Shown here: piece after piece, positions 53,545 through 64,000 of the stretch
Position numbering within the stretch: position 1 is the first letter of the stretch
Layout of the letters: each line of letters begins with the position of its first letter
Origin: Aspidapion aeneum
Taxonomy: Eukaryota > Arthropoda > Insecta > Coleoptera > Brentidae
Assembly: GCA_963576565.1 (NCBI GenBank)
Contig: OY755038.1
Coordinates: 139,076,989-139,140,988, forward strand
DNA: 64,000 bases
Direction: 5' to 3'
The notes under the pieces: model-generated
Seen by the model: the letters and a program-made list of their open reading frames with translations, nothing else
Told to the model about the DNA's origin: nothing
The model's database searches: none
Program-made: the position numbers and the translations under genes

Positions 53545-56500
53545 TAGTCGGGCAGTCAAATTGGAAATATTCAATTTTTGGGTGATTTTGATATAAGTTG
53601 GCATGCTGTTTAAGGACTCCCTACGAAGTTAGTAAAAAACAGTGATTTCCTCGGCGTCGCATTACAGGTAGCGTCGCGACGCCCTAAAGGTAAAGATTGA
53701 TAGTAACCTACTTTTTGTCAAATATCTCAAAAACGGTAATTTGAATGACAATTTTGTTTTCAGTTTTATGCAGCCAGTAGATTTATCTATCTACCGCTCT
53801 ATAACAATCTCAACAAATATTTTGAGTTTTTTTATAAAAAATTTTAGAAGTGAAATTTTCACCAAAATATAAATTTGTAATTTTTAAAATTTTTGGATTA
53901 TTTGCTTCCCTTGAACACAGTTTAGTGGTAATTTTGATCTTGTATAATAGTTATATTATCACAATGTGCTTAAATTTATATATTATCTTTACACAGAACC
54001 GCGCAAAAAAATACCAAAACTAGCAATATCGCGTTTTGTAAAAAAATTTAAAAAAATGCTCTTAAGATTAAATAATTTTTTTAAAGTACTACTACTAATT
54101 TTTTATTCTTATTTCTTGTCTAAATATTATTAAAACTTAACAGAATTATTTAAAAAATATTGCGGTAAATGTAAATTAGACACCCGGTCTAATAAAAAAA
54201 TTCAAACTTAAGTAATGCTATGTAAAAAAAAACATTGGATTTAGGGCTCAATTTGACATCTCTTCATTTGTGTGCCTCGGATTTCTATATTTTCTGGGTG
54301 ATTTTGATCCTCCAAAGGAATTAGTTATATTAAGAAACAAGCTTTCAAAAACTGTATAATTTTACAAAAATCGTGCCGGAGTTTTTATGCCAAACATACT
54401 TAAAAATAGCACTTTTTAAAAAAAGTTGAAATTCCCAAAAATACACCATTTACCTTAAATATCGTTTTATAAATGACAATTTTTTAATGTTTAAAATTAT
54501 ATAGCCATACCAAATTTAAAGAGAACCTTTATTCCCGAAAACGGAACCCAAATTTTTATATTTAGTAGGGGTGCCAACTATAAAAACTTTAATTATTTGC
54601 TGTCAAAATATTAATATGTTTTATGTCTTAAAATGCTTTGAATTTATGTAGAAACTTAGAACCTACAATACATTTAAATAACTGAAGCCCATAACAGGAC
54701 CCGCCATAGATATTTAGGCGCCCTGGGCGAAACAGTAAATTGGCGCGCCTATATTCATACTTCTAAATACATCTAAGCCGGCTACTCTAGATGTATCTAC
54801 AATTTAGCACCTTTAGAGCTCTGATTTGGCGCCCTTATGATTGGGCGCCCCTGAGCAGAAGCCCGGTTTGCCCGTGCCTACTACGGGCCCTGCCCATAGA
54901 CGTACTAAAGGGGTCTAAAGTTACAAAAAATACAAATACCAAATAAATTACTGGCTGTTCTCTGCGGCTTTTGGGGTTTGCAAGGACCTACAAATGTTTT
55001 CTATTTAGCTCTAGATCAGCGTGTACGTATATTTAAGACAATTTTAGGAATGTTTTATATAGGCAGTAATTTTAAGGCTTTATTTGTAAAATGTTGCCAT
55101 ACTTCCCATAATACCTGTAATAGTGAATTTGAAATTAGGCATCGCGGAGGCGTCATCATGTTTCCTCGCAATTTGTTGGTCACCTGAGTTACTACTGATA
55201 TACTTATCGACCTTAAGGAAATCCTACTCTATGCAATACCACCTCTAGAGTATTATTTCAAGTATCTCATAGTTATATGGGTCCAAGTATTTAGAAATCT
55301 GATGGCTTGGAATAAATGTGTCAAAAACAATGCAATACATTGTGTCATTATCTTTTTGGTGCGTTTTTAATAAAATTACCGGTATTTTAAAAATATAGCT
55401 AGCGGAGTTTATTATTTCATAAATATCTAAGTTAATAAGTATTTCTTTTCTATTTCGGTAATTATAAACCGAAACTATAGAATGTTAAATTACATGTTTT
55501 TATAATTATTAGGTTCAGGTCCGGGACTGGAGTATTGGCGCCTATTTTGATGCCTCTCCTGATCATAGAATTCTTTAAAATGTTCGATTTTAATAGAGTG
55601 AATTGCACTTTGCAAGTGGTGTTATTAATTTTTTAATAATTTTTCGTTTTATTGTACGCATTTGGCTGCCCTCATAGAACAAAACCTTAGGTGACTGCGT
55701 CGTTGATGGTTTTACCCCCAGACAGAATAGTTTTTTGGATTATAATAATTTATCAAAGTTTAACAGGAAGTAAAAAAATATTATTATATGCTAAAAATAC
55801 ACTTTGTTCGGAAATTAGCAAACAATCTATGAGCCGAAAAATTTGGGATGGATTTCTTGTTTGCTTTTTTAATTCTGCTTGCATTTCTTTGCTTATGAAT
55901 TCCTTATTAATTAACTGCTTTTAATGAACAAAAAAGCATCATGGTTAACATCGATAGGGGGTGAACATTACTCGCAACTAAAAATAGCGATCCTTCATAA
56001 AGAGACAAATATTATTTAGTCGGCCATCTTTGATTTAAAAATTGACGAAAGTTGCTATGGTGCTGCTCAAAGATCAATCGATTCTCACTATGATACTTTT
56101 CTTTTAATTCAAATCGGTTTAGTTTTAATGAATTTGTGAGGAAATGCAGACAGAATTAGGCAATCGTATAGTTTGTGAAACATCTTTGCCCTATCAATGG
56201 TTAAAATAAAAATTAATACTTCCAAAACTGCTAAGCCTAATAATTTAAGTTTTGTTCTGTGTGGCGGATAAAGAGCTTTTTAACGAATTAAAAAAAAAAC
56301 GGATAGTTTCTCGAAACATAAGAATAAGCAAACCTCTTTGAAAGGTTAAGTTTGATTCTGACCGCCATTTTGAATTTTAAGAAGGTGATAAATTTAGATA
56401 GGGACCTTTAAAGCGCAATTAATTTTTGCCTTGATACTTTTTATTTGAGGAAAATCGGTTTAGTAATAATTAATTTATTAGGAAATGAATGGAGACAGAA

Positions 56501-58118
56501 TTGAAATCTGTACAATAAAGGTTAAAACAAAAATTAATTTTTTTGGAACAATCCAACTAATTTTAGTAATGCGTACCTCTTCCGTGCGTGGCAGAAATAG
56601 GATTTTTTATAAATTAAAATAAAAAACTTAAAAAAGATCTGGAACATAAAAATAAAAAAAAGTGTGTGTGCTTAAGACCACACGGCAGAAGTGTAAACTT
56701 CAACAAGTCGAAATTAATAATACTGGCCTTCATCCGCATCATCATATCGCTCGCTGAATGTTCCTCTCGCAGTTAGTCACCTCGAGCCGACTTCACCCGA
56801 ATGAGCGTTACATAGCCGAGCCTGACGGCTCAGTTCAATTCACTACCCACAAAAACTGCTAAACGCGCCTAAAGAAGTTTACACTTCAACAAGCAAATTT
56901 AAAGGGTTTAGCATGATTTTGTGGTCCATCATGTAATTTCAAGATTGCGGATAAATTATTTTTTCTTAAAATCCTGATTCATTTCCTGCAAACATCAGCT
57001 TTTTTCAATAAAATCGGTCATAGTTCAAGAGTAATAACGAAAAAAAAATTCCGTTTTTTTTTCCGTTTTTTTTTTTGCTTCACCCGATATTTTAATAAAC
57101 TGGATGATAGTATATGGTCAGCACCCCCACTAATTAAAAAAAATGAATGCTTTATATAATAGAAGTACAAAAATTTCTATAGTTAAGTTCAAGTCATAGA
57201 TCTACAGCAAGTTAATAACAGTAATGACTTGTTTTATGGGATTTCATAGATTCTCTAAAAATAGCTATTTTTGGGGGCAAATGGCATGAAAACTTCAATA
57301 TGGTTTTTGGAGATTTACACAAATTTTGAAAGCTTGTTCCTTGGGAAAGTAAATTCTTTTGGACGAACAAAATCAACCGGGAAATATAAGAATCCCATGG
57401 ACATGAATGAAGAGGTGCCAAAATTGACTCAAAATTCAAGGTTTTTTAAAGTATCATTTCTTGTGTTTGGATTAAATTCCCAAACTCCCTAACTACTTTT
57501 TCTGAACTGCAATATATTTTTTTAAATTTGCTTTAAATTCTAAAACATAATAATAAAAACTTAAGAAAAAATAGTTTAAAATAAAGTGTAGTAAAAAAAT
57601 GTTTTTGTTATGAGCGAAATCCATGGGCTTTATAAAAAAACTGACTTGACCAAATTCAAAAATTTTTTGCATCATTTCCTGCGAGTGAAAAATCTAAGTT
57701 ATAATATACTCTTATAGGCAGACTCAAAAGGAACCTTAGTTTGCAACCAAACCCAAAATCACCCCTAAAACCACTTAACCGCTTCAGATAAACCAAAATT
57801 AAGGAAAAATACAAAAATGTAAATTTTGATAAAAACTAAATTTAACAATTTTTATTTATTGGAACTTAACCACACTTCCAAAATGTTGTTAGAAAGGCAC
57901 ACTCATTGTCTGTCAAAAAGTGAAATTAGAACTGTCCTATCTAATGTAGTTATTAAGTTATTTCAGAAAATCTGGATCAATGTCACGTCATATTTGAAAG
58001 CGTCGCGACGCCGCATATATTACGTTGCCGGAAAAAGAAATATGATTTTTGTAAATGGTTCATATGTTTATTAATCGTACCAATTTATATCAAAATCACC
58101 ACAACTTCTGCCCAACCA
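53545..58118 (-). mobile_element. TGGTYGGGCAG TIR transposon, copy 2 (full length, 4574 bp)
   Basis: The ends are TAGTCGGGCAG (53545-53555) and CTGCCCAACCA (58108-58118), flanked by ATA (53542-53544 and 58119-58121). The flanking satellite provides the empty site (ACTATAAACAA, e.g. about 58514), so the 3-bp duplication is certain. The palindrome GCGTCGCGACGC occurs near both ends (53671-53682 and 58000-58011). Inner parts of the two arms share phrases such as GTGATTTTGAT and AACAAGCTTTCAAAA, suggesting long diverged inverted arms. Opposite in orientation to copy 1. No frame over about 80 codons; a 55-codon frame at 55753-55920 (minus) is shared with copy 1. Confidence 0.88.
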
Positions 58119-58164
58119 ATAAACAAGTGAAATTAAAGAAAGAAAAATAAGAAAAAAGTTTTCT

Positions 58165-58235
58165 GCTTCGGCCGGGGATCGAACCCGAGACCTCTTGCTA
58201 TCTAGGCAAACATTCCACCACTGAACCACCGAAGC
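58165..58235 (-). tRNA. tRNA-Gly-like gene, satellite unit 2
   Basis: Same 71-nt cloverleaf; the first T-stem pair is changed to T-G (TCGGG/CCCGG). Pol III box A (TGGTTCAGTGG) and box B (GGTTCGATCCC) are kept, and a T-run terminator (CTTTTTTC) follows within about 10 nt on the coding strand. Confidence 0.55.
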
Positions 58236-58563
58236 CATACATAAATTTTTCGGAAACTTCTACCTATGCAGGCTGCGGTGTCTCAATACAAGAACGAGAG
58301 ACTCTCAGGGTATTAACCCGACCAAGTCATCAAACAGATCTCTAAATTCTTCTTTCCCACTGTCAAAGGTATGATAACTCAAATTAGACGTAAAGATCAA
58401 CGTCTGAAAGCATGAGATCACCTTTTCGTGTGTTAAAATTTCTAATCGCAAATGGGCGATTTGCTAATATAATTATCAAATACCAAATTGCAAATAATGC
58501 AAGGACCTAAAACTATAAACAACAAGTGAAATTAAAGAAAGAAAAATAAGAAAAAAGTTTTCT

Positions 58564-58634
58564 GCTTCGGCCGGGGATCGAACCCGGGACCTCTTGCTAT
58601 CTAGGCAAACATTCCACCACTGAACCACCGAAGC
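58564..58634 (-). tRNA. tRNA-Gly-like gene, satellite unit 3 (perfect cloverleaf)
   Basis: All four stems pair fully, allowing the G-T pairs usual in tRNA-Gly. The anticodon loop is CTAGATA (AGA). No long variable arm exists, so it lacks the hallmark of tRNA-Ser that an AGA anticodon would require. Pol III boxes and a T6 terminator are present. Confidence 0.6.
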
Positions 58635-58931
58635 CATACATAAATTTTTCGGAAACTTCTACCTATGCAGGTTGCGGTGTCTCAATACAAGAACGAGAGA
58701 CTCTCAGGGTATTAACCCGACCAAGTCATCCAACTCATCTCTAAATTCTTCTTTCCCACTGTCAAAGGTATGATAACTCAAATTAGACGTAAAGATCAAC
58801 GTCTGAAAGCATGAGATCACCTTTTCGTGTGTTAAAATTTCTAATCGCAAATGGGCGATTTGCCAATATAATTATCAAATACCAAATTGCAAATAATGCA
58901 AGGACCTAAAACTATAAACAACAAGTGAAAT

Positions 58932-60045
58932 TAAACCACCTACTCAATTTGGATTCAGGGCCAAGTATAGCAACCTGCTGCTGACTGCGAAGGTGGCTAA
59001 TGAAATTCAAATGTCGTTCAACAGGAACCAGCAAACCCTGTTGACGATGTTTGACATTGAAAAAGCCTTCGATACAGTCTGGCATGCAGGTCTGCTTTAC
59101 AAGTTTAATTCATTCAATATCCCAAGAAACATTTTGGCACTAACACACTCTTACCTTACTGGTCGAACTCTTAAGGTAAGAGTAAATGGCAGTTTGTCAC
59201 AGGCCAAAGAAATCGCATCGGGTTTGCCCCAGGGAACGGTACTCTCTCCGAAGCTGTATTCGTGGTACACGGCGGAGACACCGTCACACCCCTCCACCGA
59301 ACTAGGTCAGTTTGCGGATGATGTGGGCACTCGCGCACACAGCTTCCATATAGAAACGGCAAAGAGGAAAATAATCCTTCATACCAACCTACTACTTCCA
59401 TTCTTCGACAAATGGAAGCTCAAAATAAATCCCCAAAAAACTAAGCAGGTGGTTTTTTCTAAAAACTCTCGCAGGCTACGAGTTATTCAGCAGTTATCAA
59501 TAAACAATGTCCGGGTAGAACCCCAAATACATGGGAAATACGTAGGCATTGTCTTTGATAAATTGTTATGCTTTAACAAACACATAGACCACCTACTAAA
59601 TAAAACATCAGCAGCTACTACTGCATTATACCCCCTTATTTGCCGCAGGTCCCACCTCTCTCTCAGTAACAAGCTTCTGCTCTATAAATCGGCAATACGA
59701 CCTGTACTAACCTACGGGGCTCCCATTTTTTCAGGGGCATCCTTTACACAAAGGAATAGGCTACAGATAAGGCAAAATAAGTTACTCAGGATTATCACTA
59801 ACGCGCCCAGGGGAATGACCAACTTACAAATACACCAGGACAATAACATACCTACAATACACGAATTTATGGACAAGACTGCAAATGACTTCTACAACTA
59901 CCACGTACCGAACTGCCCAGGGACACATGACTTGTGTCGTTTCACAGCACAGGACCTGGGATGCGGATTCCTGATATCAATAAAATCGCAATTCCATATC
60001 AATACATACAAATCACGCAAAATTCTGGCGGGTCAGACGCAGTGA
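58932..60045 (+). CDS. Jockey-like LINE RT fragment
   Basis: An open frame of 350 codons from 58993, with coding similarity from about 58932 (TQFGFRAKYSNLLLTAK). It includes motif A (TMFDIEKAFDTVWHAGLL), ASGLPQGTVLSPKLYSW, the catalytic box FADD (LGQFADDVGTRAHS, residues 108-111), INPQKTKQVVFSKNSRRL, GKYVGIVFDKLLCFNKHI and TYGAPIFSGASFTQRNRL. The C-terminus of jockey-type RTs (NNIPTIHEFMDKTANDFYNY) ends at a stop at 60045. The endonuclease and RT fingers are missing (5' truncation). The start codon is just the first ATG. The frame is unbroken, so the insertion is rather young. It lies exactly between the two inverted satellite blocks. Confidence 0.88.
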
Positions 60046-60249
60046 GCTGCGACAGCCCGACAACTACAGCCCTTCAGGCAACCCCTTTTCACCAAACAGT
60101 TTTTCTTTTGATTTTCTATACAAATGACACACAAACTGACGAACACACGAACGATTGACCAAGACAAATATTCAATAAATTCATATAAATTAGTAAAATT
60201 CTTTATCTTACAAATACCTGACAGCACATGCTAAGCGGAGGTCGCAAAA

Positions 60250-60312
<63 letters not shown>

Positions 60313-60464
60313 CTTAGTAATTTAAGTGGCCATTCCAACGTCCGTGGTGGAAGATAAACGCACCCCGGTTCACCGAGGGTGTAGTTCCTTCCACCATGCC
60401 TTTGTATATATAGCTTTAGTTGTATATAGTAGCTTTAAGATTTATATTTTACTAAGTAAATACT
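60046..60464 (+). other. LINE 3' UTR, (AT)n microsatellite and spacer
   Basis: The 3' UTR runs to about 60250. A pure (TA)n tract of about 55 bp lies at 60253-60308. About 150 bp of unassigned sequence then leads into the inverted satellite, whose first bases (CTTGTTGTTTATAG) start near 60465. Confidence 0.65.
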
Positions 60465-60753
60465 TGTTGTTTATAGTTTTAGGTCCTTGCATTATTTGCA
60501 ATTTGGTATTTGATAATTATATTGGCAAATCGCCCATTTGCGATTAGAAATTTTAACACACGAAAAGGTGATCTCATGCTTTCAGACGTTGATCTTTACG
60601 TCTAATTTGAGTTATCATACCTTTGACAGTGGGAAAGAAGAATTTAGAGATCAGTTGGATGACTTGGTCGGGTTAATACCCTGAGAGTCTCTCGTTCTTG
60701 TATTGAGACACCGCAGCCTGCATAGGTAGAAGTTTCCGAAAAATGTATGTATG

Positions 60754-60824
60754 GCTTCGGTGGTTCAGTGGTGGAATGTTTGCCTAGATAGCAACAGGTC
60801 CCGGGTTCGATCCCCGGCCGAAGC
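60754..60824 (+). tRNA. tRNA-Gly-like gene, satellite unit 4
   Basis: Same cloverleaf on the plus strand, with one mismatch in the anticodon stem (TTTGC/GCAAC). The loop is CTAGATA. Pol III boxes and the downstream CTTTTTTC terminator are present. Confidence 0.5.
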
Positions 60825-61152
60825 AGAAAACTTTTTTCTTATTTTTCTTTCTTTAATTTCACTTGTTGTTTATAGTTTTAGGTCCTTGCATTATTTGCAA
60901 TTTGGTATTTGATAATTATATTGGCAAATCGCCCATTTGCGATTAGAAATTTTAACACACGAAAAGGTGATCTCATGCTCTCAGACGTTGATCTTTACGT
61001 CTAATTTCAGTTATCATACCTTTGACAGTGGGAAAGAAGAATTTAGAGATCAGTTGGATGACTTGGTCGGGTTAATACCCTGAGAGTCTCTCGTTCTTGT
61101 ATTGAGACACCGCAGCCTGCATAGGTAGAAGTTTCCGAAAAATTGATGTATG

Positions 61153-61223
61153 GCTTCGGTGGTTCAATGGTGGAATGTTTGCCTAGATAGCAAGAGGTCC
61201 CGGGTTCGATCCCCGGCCGAAGC
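61153..61223 (+). tRNA. tRNA-Gly-like gene, satellite unit 5
   Basis: Same cloverleaf with one D-loop change (TTCAATGG). Stems are intact. The terminator reads TTTTTTTC. The anticodon position again reads AGA. Confidence 0.55.
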
Positions 61224-61360
61224 AGAAAATTTTTTTCTTATTTTTCTTTCTTTAATTTCACTTGTTGGTTATAGTTTTAGGTCCTTGCATTATTTGCAAT
61301 TTGGTATTTGATAAAAAGTTACGTACTATTGACTTTTTCTAGGTAAGTAAAAAAAAATAC

Positions 61361-61946
61361 TCTGCCAATATAATGGGCCCCTAAGCTCACACTAGGTACT
61401 ATAGTTATAGTGTACGTGTGAGCTAATATAACTAAAAACTGAAATATATTTTATTCAACTCCACACTAAAAAACCTTTTGTTTGATACCACACAAGCCAT
61501 GTTTTGACTTAAACTCAAATTTTTGAAATCCACCCCCACCCTTAAAAAAAACAACAACTAAAATGTATTTTGTTAAACTCCGGACTCAATTACCTTTCGT
61601 TTGATATCACACACGCCATATTTTCACTTAAACTCTAATTTTTGAAATATACCCCCACCCTTTTTAAAAAATAAATTAAAATGTATTTTGTTTAACTCCA
61701 GACTCAATTACCTTTCGTTTGATATCACACACGCCATATTTTCACGTAAACTCTAATCTGGTGGTCGTTACAGACAGACATACAGACATCCAGACAGACA
61801 GACAGACGACGCAACAAAAAGTTTTAAAATCATCTGAAACGCAAAGATATATAAAATTTTTTGAAATCGGAGCAACTTTTTTTTTCTCGAAAAAACTTGG
61901 ATCACCATAGCTCACACTACTATAGTATAGTATATGTGTGAGCTAA
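61361..61946 (-). mobile_element. Terminal-hairpin element, left copy
   Basis: It begins AATACTCTGCCAATATAATG with a hairpin AGCTCACAC...GTGTGAGCT (about 61384-61425). It ends with a second hairpin AGCTCACACTACTATAG...GTGTGAGCT (about 61909-61943). The interior carries direct copies of CACACGCCATATTTTCAC and a CAGA-rich tract (about 61771-61812). It is the inverse of 62108-62706. No coding capacity. Confidence 0.75.
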
Positions 61947-61974
61947 TAAGAACTGCATTAGTACTAATATTTAT

Positions 61975-63425
61975 TTGTTTAGTTTCGGTACGTACAGCAG
62001 AAATTGGACGTTAAACACCTTTTTTTTGTCGCCGTCCTGTAAATATAAGAATAGTTAGAGCTACAAAAATTAATATCTTCAAAACTAGACATAGAAAAAA
62101 AACATTTTAGCTCACACGTATACTATACTATAGTAGTGTGAGCTATGGTGATCCTAATTTTTTCGAGAATTTTTATATATCTTTGCGTTTCAGATGATTT
62201 TGAAACTTTTTTGTTGCGCCGTCTGTCTGTCTGTCTGTCTGTCTGTATGTCTGTATTTCTGTATGTCTGTCTGTAACGACCAACGCGCATAACTCAAAAA
62301 CGGCTTGGCCGATTTCAATGAAATTTGGTACCTAGGCTGGGTCTTGCGTCGAGATGGTCCCATTTAAAAATGAACAAAATCCACCGAACACAAACCAAAA
62401 AAAGGGTGGGGATAGATTTCAAAAATTAGAGTTTATGTGAAAATATGGCGTGTGTGATATCAAACGAATGTTAATTGAGTCTGGAGTTAAACAAAATACA
62501 TTTTAGTTTTTGTTTTTTTAAGGGTGGGGGTGGATTTCAAAAATTTGAGTTTAAGTCAAAACATGGCTTGTGTGGTATCAAACAAAAGGTAATTTAGTGT
62601 GGAGTTGAATAAAATATATTTCAGTTTTTAGTTATATTAGCTCACACGTACACTATAACTATAGTACCTAGTGTGAGCTTAGGGGCCCATATATTGGCAG
62701 AGTATTTTTCTTAGTGTGACGCTAAGTTACAAAAATAAGCAGGTAAAGTTTTATTAAAATTCACCGAGCCGTTTTCCAAAAATGATTTAAAAATTATTTA
62801 AGAGCAAAAATAATTAAAAAAATTCTTTTTGAAAAGAACCTTTGACTGAACCAAAAGTATAGTATTTTTTTATATAATAAAAATATTATTTGAGCTGTAT
62901 TTTATTACAAAATATTTAATTAATTAATTTTTGTCATACAGAAAATAGGTTAAAACAGTTAAAGTCAATTTTATTTAGTAAAAAAATACCTGCAATAAAA
63001 AAATTTATATCTATAAAAGTGGGGGCAATCAAAAAACAAAATTATTTTTTTTCTTTAAATATTATATAAAACTATTAATCTGTGCCAAAATTAAATGTGC
63101 TAGTTATGAAATTCGGTAATAGTGCAGATATAAAAAAAATGTTTTTTGACTATCCCCCGTATATTATTTAATAAGTTGACAAGAAGGACATCATAAGTGA
63201 CTTTGTCCTTTGACCTTTTCTAAGTCATTTTTATGGTCAATTAATTTTTTTCGGTCAAGATATAAGAGTTATTATTATTAGAACCTATATCTCAAAAGGT
63301 TTACATAGAAAAACCTAACTTTACTTTTTTTTTAGTTAAATATCCTACTATAACATACTAAAATTATAACCAATTCCACCGAGCCAAAAATTTCCCTTAA
63401 GGCCTGTGTAAATGGGTGCGGTGTT
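61975..63425 (+). repeat. Dispersed repeat, copy interrupted by the hairpin element
   Basis: 61975-62105 plus 62707-63425 match the inverse of 52140-52850 (e.g. GGTACGTACAGCAGAAATTG, ATCCTACTATAACATACTAA, GGTGCGGTGTTCTTTC). Nothing in it looks coding. Confidence 0.75.
62108..62706 (+). mobile_element. Terminal-hairpin element, right copy
   Basis: Inverse of 61361-61946, with the same hairpins at both ends (about 62110-62146 and 62640-62681) and a GTCT-rich tract at 62217-62275. It interrupts the dispersed repeat whose uninterrupted version is at 52140-52850. By comparison with that empty site, the insertion lies between CATTTT and CTTAGTGTGACG. Confidence 0.8.
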
Positions 63426-64000
63426 CTTTCAGGCGATTTTAATGAAATTCCTTTGATCATCCATTGTAAATATCCTCTAATTTGTTGTAATTACTTTGTA
63501 GTCCTCCCTGCTCCTACCCATCTCCCCTCCTGTCATCTCCCCACACTCCTTCAAAAACCATATTCGCACAATTTTATCAAATATTGGGCGATTTCAAAAA
63601 TTATTTCTGCACACGCTTTCAGATTTTTTTCCAAAACCATTTTACTAGCATTTCCCTCCCTCTCACTCTCTTCTCCCCACCCTACTTATTAGTAATAGTT
63701 GTATAGAGCGATTTCAAAAATTATTTCTGTACACGCTTTAAGATTTTTTGCAACACCATTTTAGTAGATCCCCCTCCTTCTTCCCTCTCCCACCTTCACT
63801 CAATGTTTGTAGAAGCGCACCTATCTATAGGCCAGTGAAATTACCATATTTTAAGGCAAAAAGAAAATTATTAACAGGACTTGAGGCATTGGAAATAGTA
63901 GAGCGGCGAAAAACGAAGTTAAAAGAAATAAATGCGTGAGCAGGGGCGTTGCGGGTTAGGTTTAGGGGGGAGGGGCAGCAGAACTGGATACGATGATTTT
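63426..64000. other. Spacer with pyrimidine-rich tracts
   Basis: C/T-rich runs (CTCCCTGCTCCTACCCATCT type) and a direct repeat: GCGATTTCAAAAATTATTTC occurs at 63589 and 63709, and ACACGCTTT(C/A)AGATTTTTT follows each copy. The unit is about 120 bp and present twice. No gene recognised. Confidence 0.45.

Larger units (their letters stand above)
53151..58930 (-). repeat. 399-bp satellite with tRNA-like gene, three units (interrupted)
   Basis: Units share AAGTGAAATTAAAGAAAGAA, a tRNA-like gene, GGTATGATAACTCAAATTAG and end CCTAAAACTATAAACAA. tRNA starts at 58165 and 58564 are 399 bp apart. The 53192 and 58165 genes are 396 bp apart once the 4574-bp transposon and its 3-bp duplication (53545-58121) are removed. 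The array stops at about 58932, where a LINE fragment begins. Two further units lie in inverse orientation at 60465-61315. Confidence 0.85.
60465..61315 (+). repeat. 399-bp satellite with tRNA-like gene, two units (inverted)
   Basis: This is the reverse complement of the block at 53151-58930. The tRNA-like genes at 60754 and 61153 are again exactly 399 bp apart. The second unit is followed by a partial third that stops at TTTGATA near 61312. Confidence 0.88.

Noticed and set aside
58564..58634. Functional tRNA-Ser(AGA)
   Set aside because: The anticodon reads AGA, but there is no long variable arm, T37 is unusual and the body is that of tRNA-Gly.
60253..60308. TATA-type promoter
   Set aside because: It is a plain (TA)n microsatellite after a LINE 3' end.
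53151..61315. CRISPR array
   Set aside because: The repeat unit is 399 bp without short unique spacers, it contains a tRNA-like gene, and the DNA is eukaryotic.

Overview
The window is eukaryotic repeat DNA, almost certainly from an arthropod and most likely an insect. It is strongly A+T-rich and has no operons or host exons that I can recognise. Every long reading frame belongs to a transposable element: jockey-, CR1- and RTE-like LINEs, an OTU-bearing LINE, a Penelope-like element (PLE), Ty3/gypsy and BEL/Pao LTR elements, Tigger/pogo and mariner-like DNA transposons, and small MITEs. The mix fits a large beetle-type genome, but the species cannot be proven from this sequence.

Layout. 1-2335 is a jockey-like LINE fragment split by a Tigger/pogo element and a TTAA-flanked foldback MITE. 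2437-6625 holds an RTE-type LINE fragment (minus strand), a TA-flanked MITE, a 1.7 kb mariner-like element with ~0.5 kb inverted arms, and a PLE fragment. 8328-8511 is a Tigger-type MITE and 8868-10705 a 5'-truncated jockey-like LINE with a 587-codon open frame.

The centre (about 12.8-49.1 kb) is one nested structure. An RTE-type LINE is the outermost layer. Inside it sits a CR1-like LINE (about 13033-46555). That LINE is split by a nearly intact PLE (13741-16152, 11-bp TSD) and by a Ty3/gypsy element (17335-43212, TSD ATAT). The gypsy element contains a BEL/Pao element (BEL-A, 17891-24643), a ~3.2-4.3 kb tandem duplication, and a ~4.5 kb TIR transposon with 3-bp TSDs (31012-42449). That transposon is itself split by a younger BEL/Pao element (BEL-B, 32356-39280, TSD GCGGAT). 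Removing the layers at their target-site duplications restores reading frames at several junctions, so the order of insertion is well supported.

The right part (49-64 kb) contains LINE scraps, an OTU/zinc-finger/RT LINE pseudogene, a second full-length copy of the TIR transposon (53545-58118), a 399-bp satellite whose units each carry a tRNA-Gly-like cloverleaf (three units on the minus strand, two on the plus strand, around a LINE fragment), and an inverted pair of ~590-bp elements with hairpins at both ends.

The strongest candidates for something undescribed are the TGGTYGGGCAG transposon family and the tRNA-like satellite. Alignments and percentages were judged by eye; no search was run.
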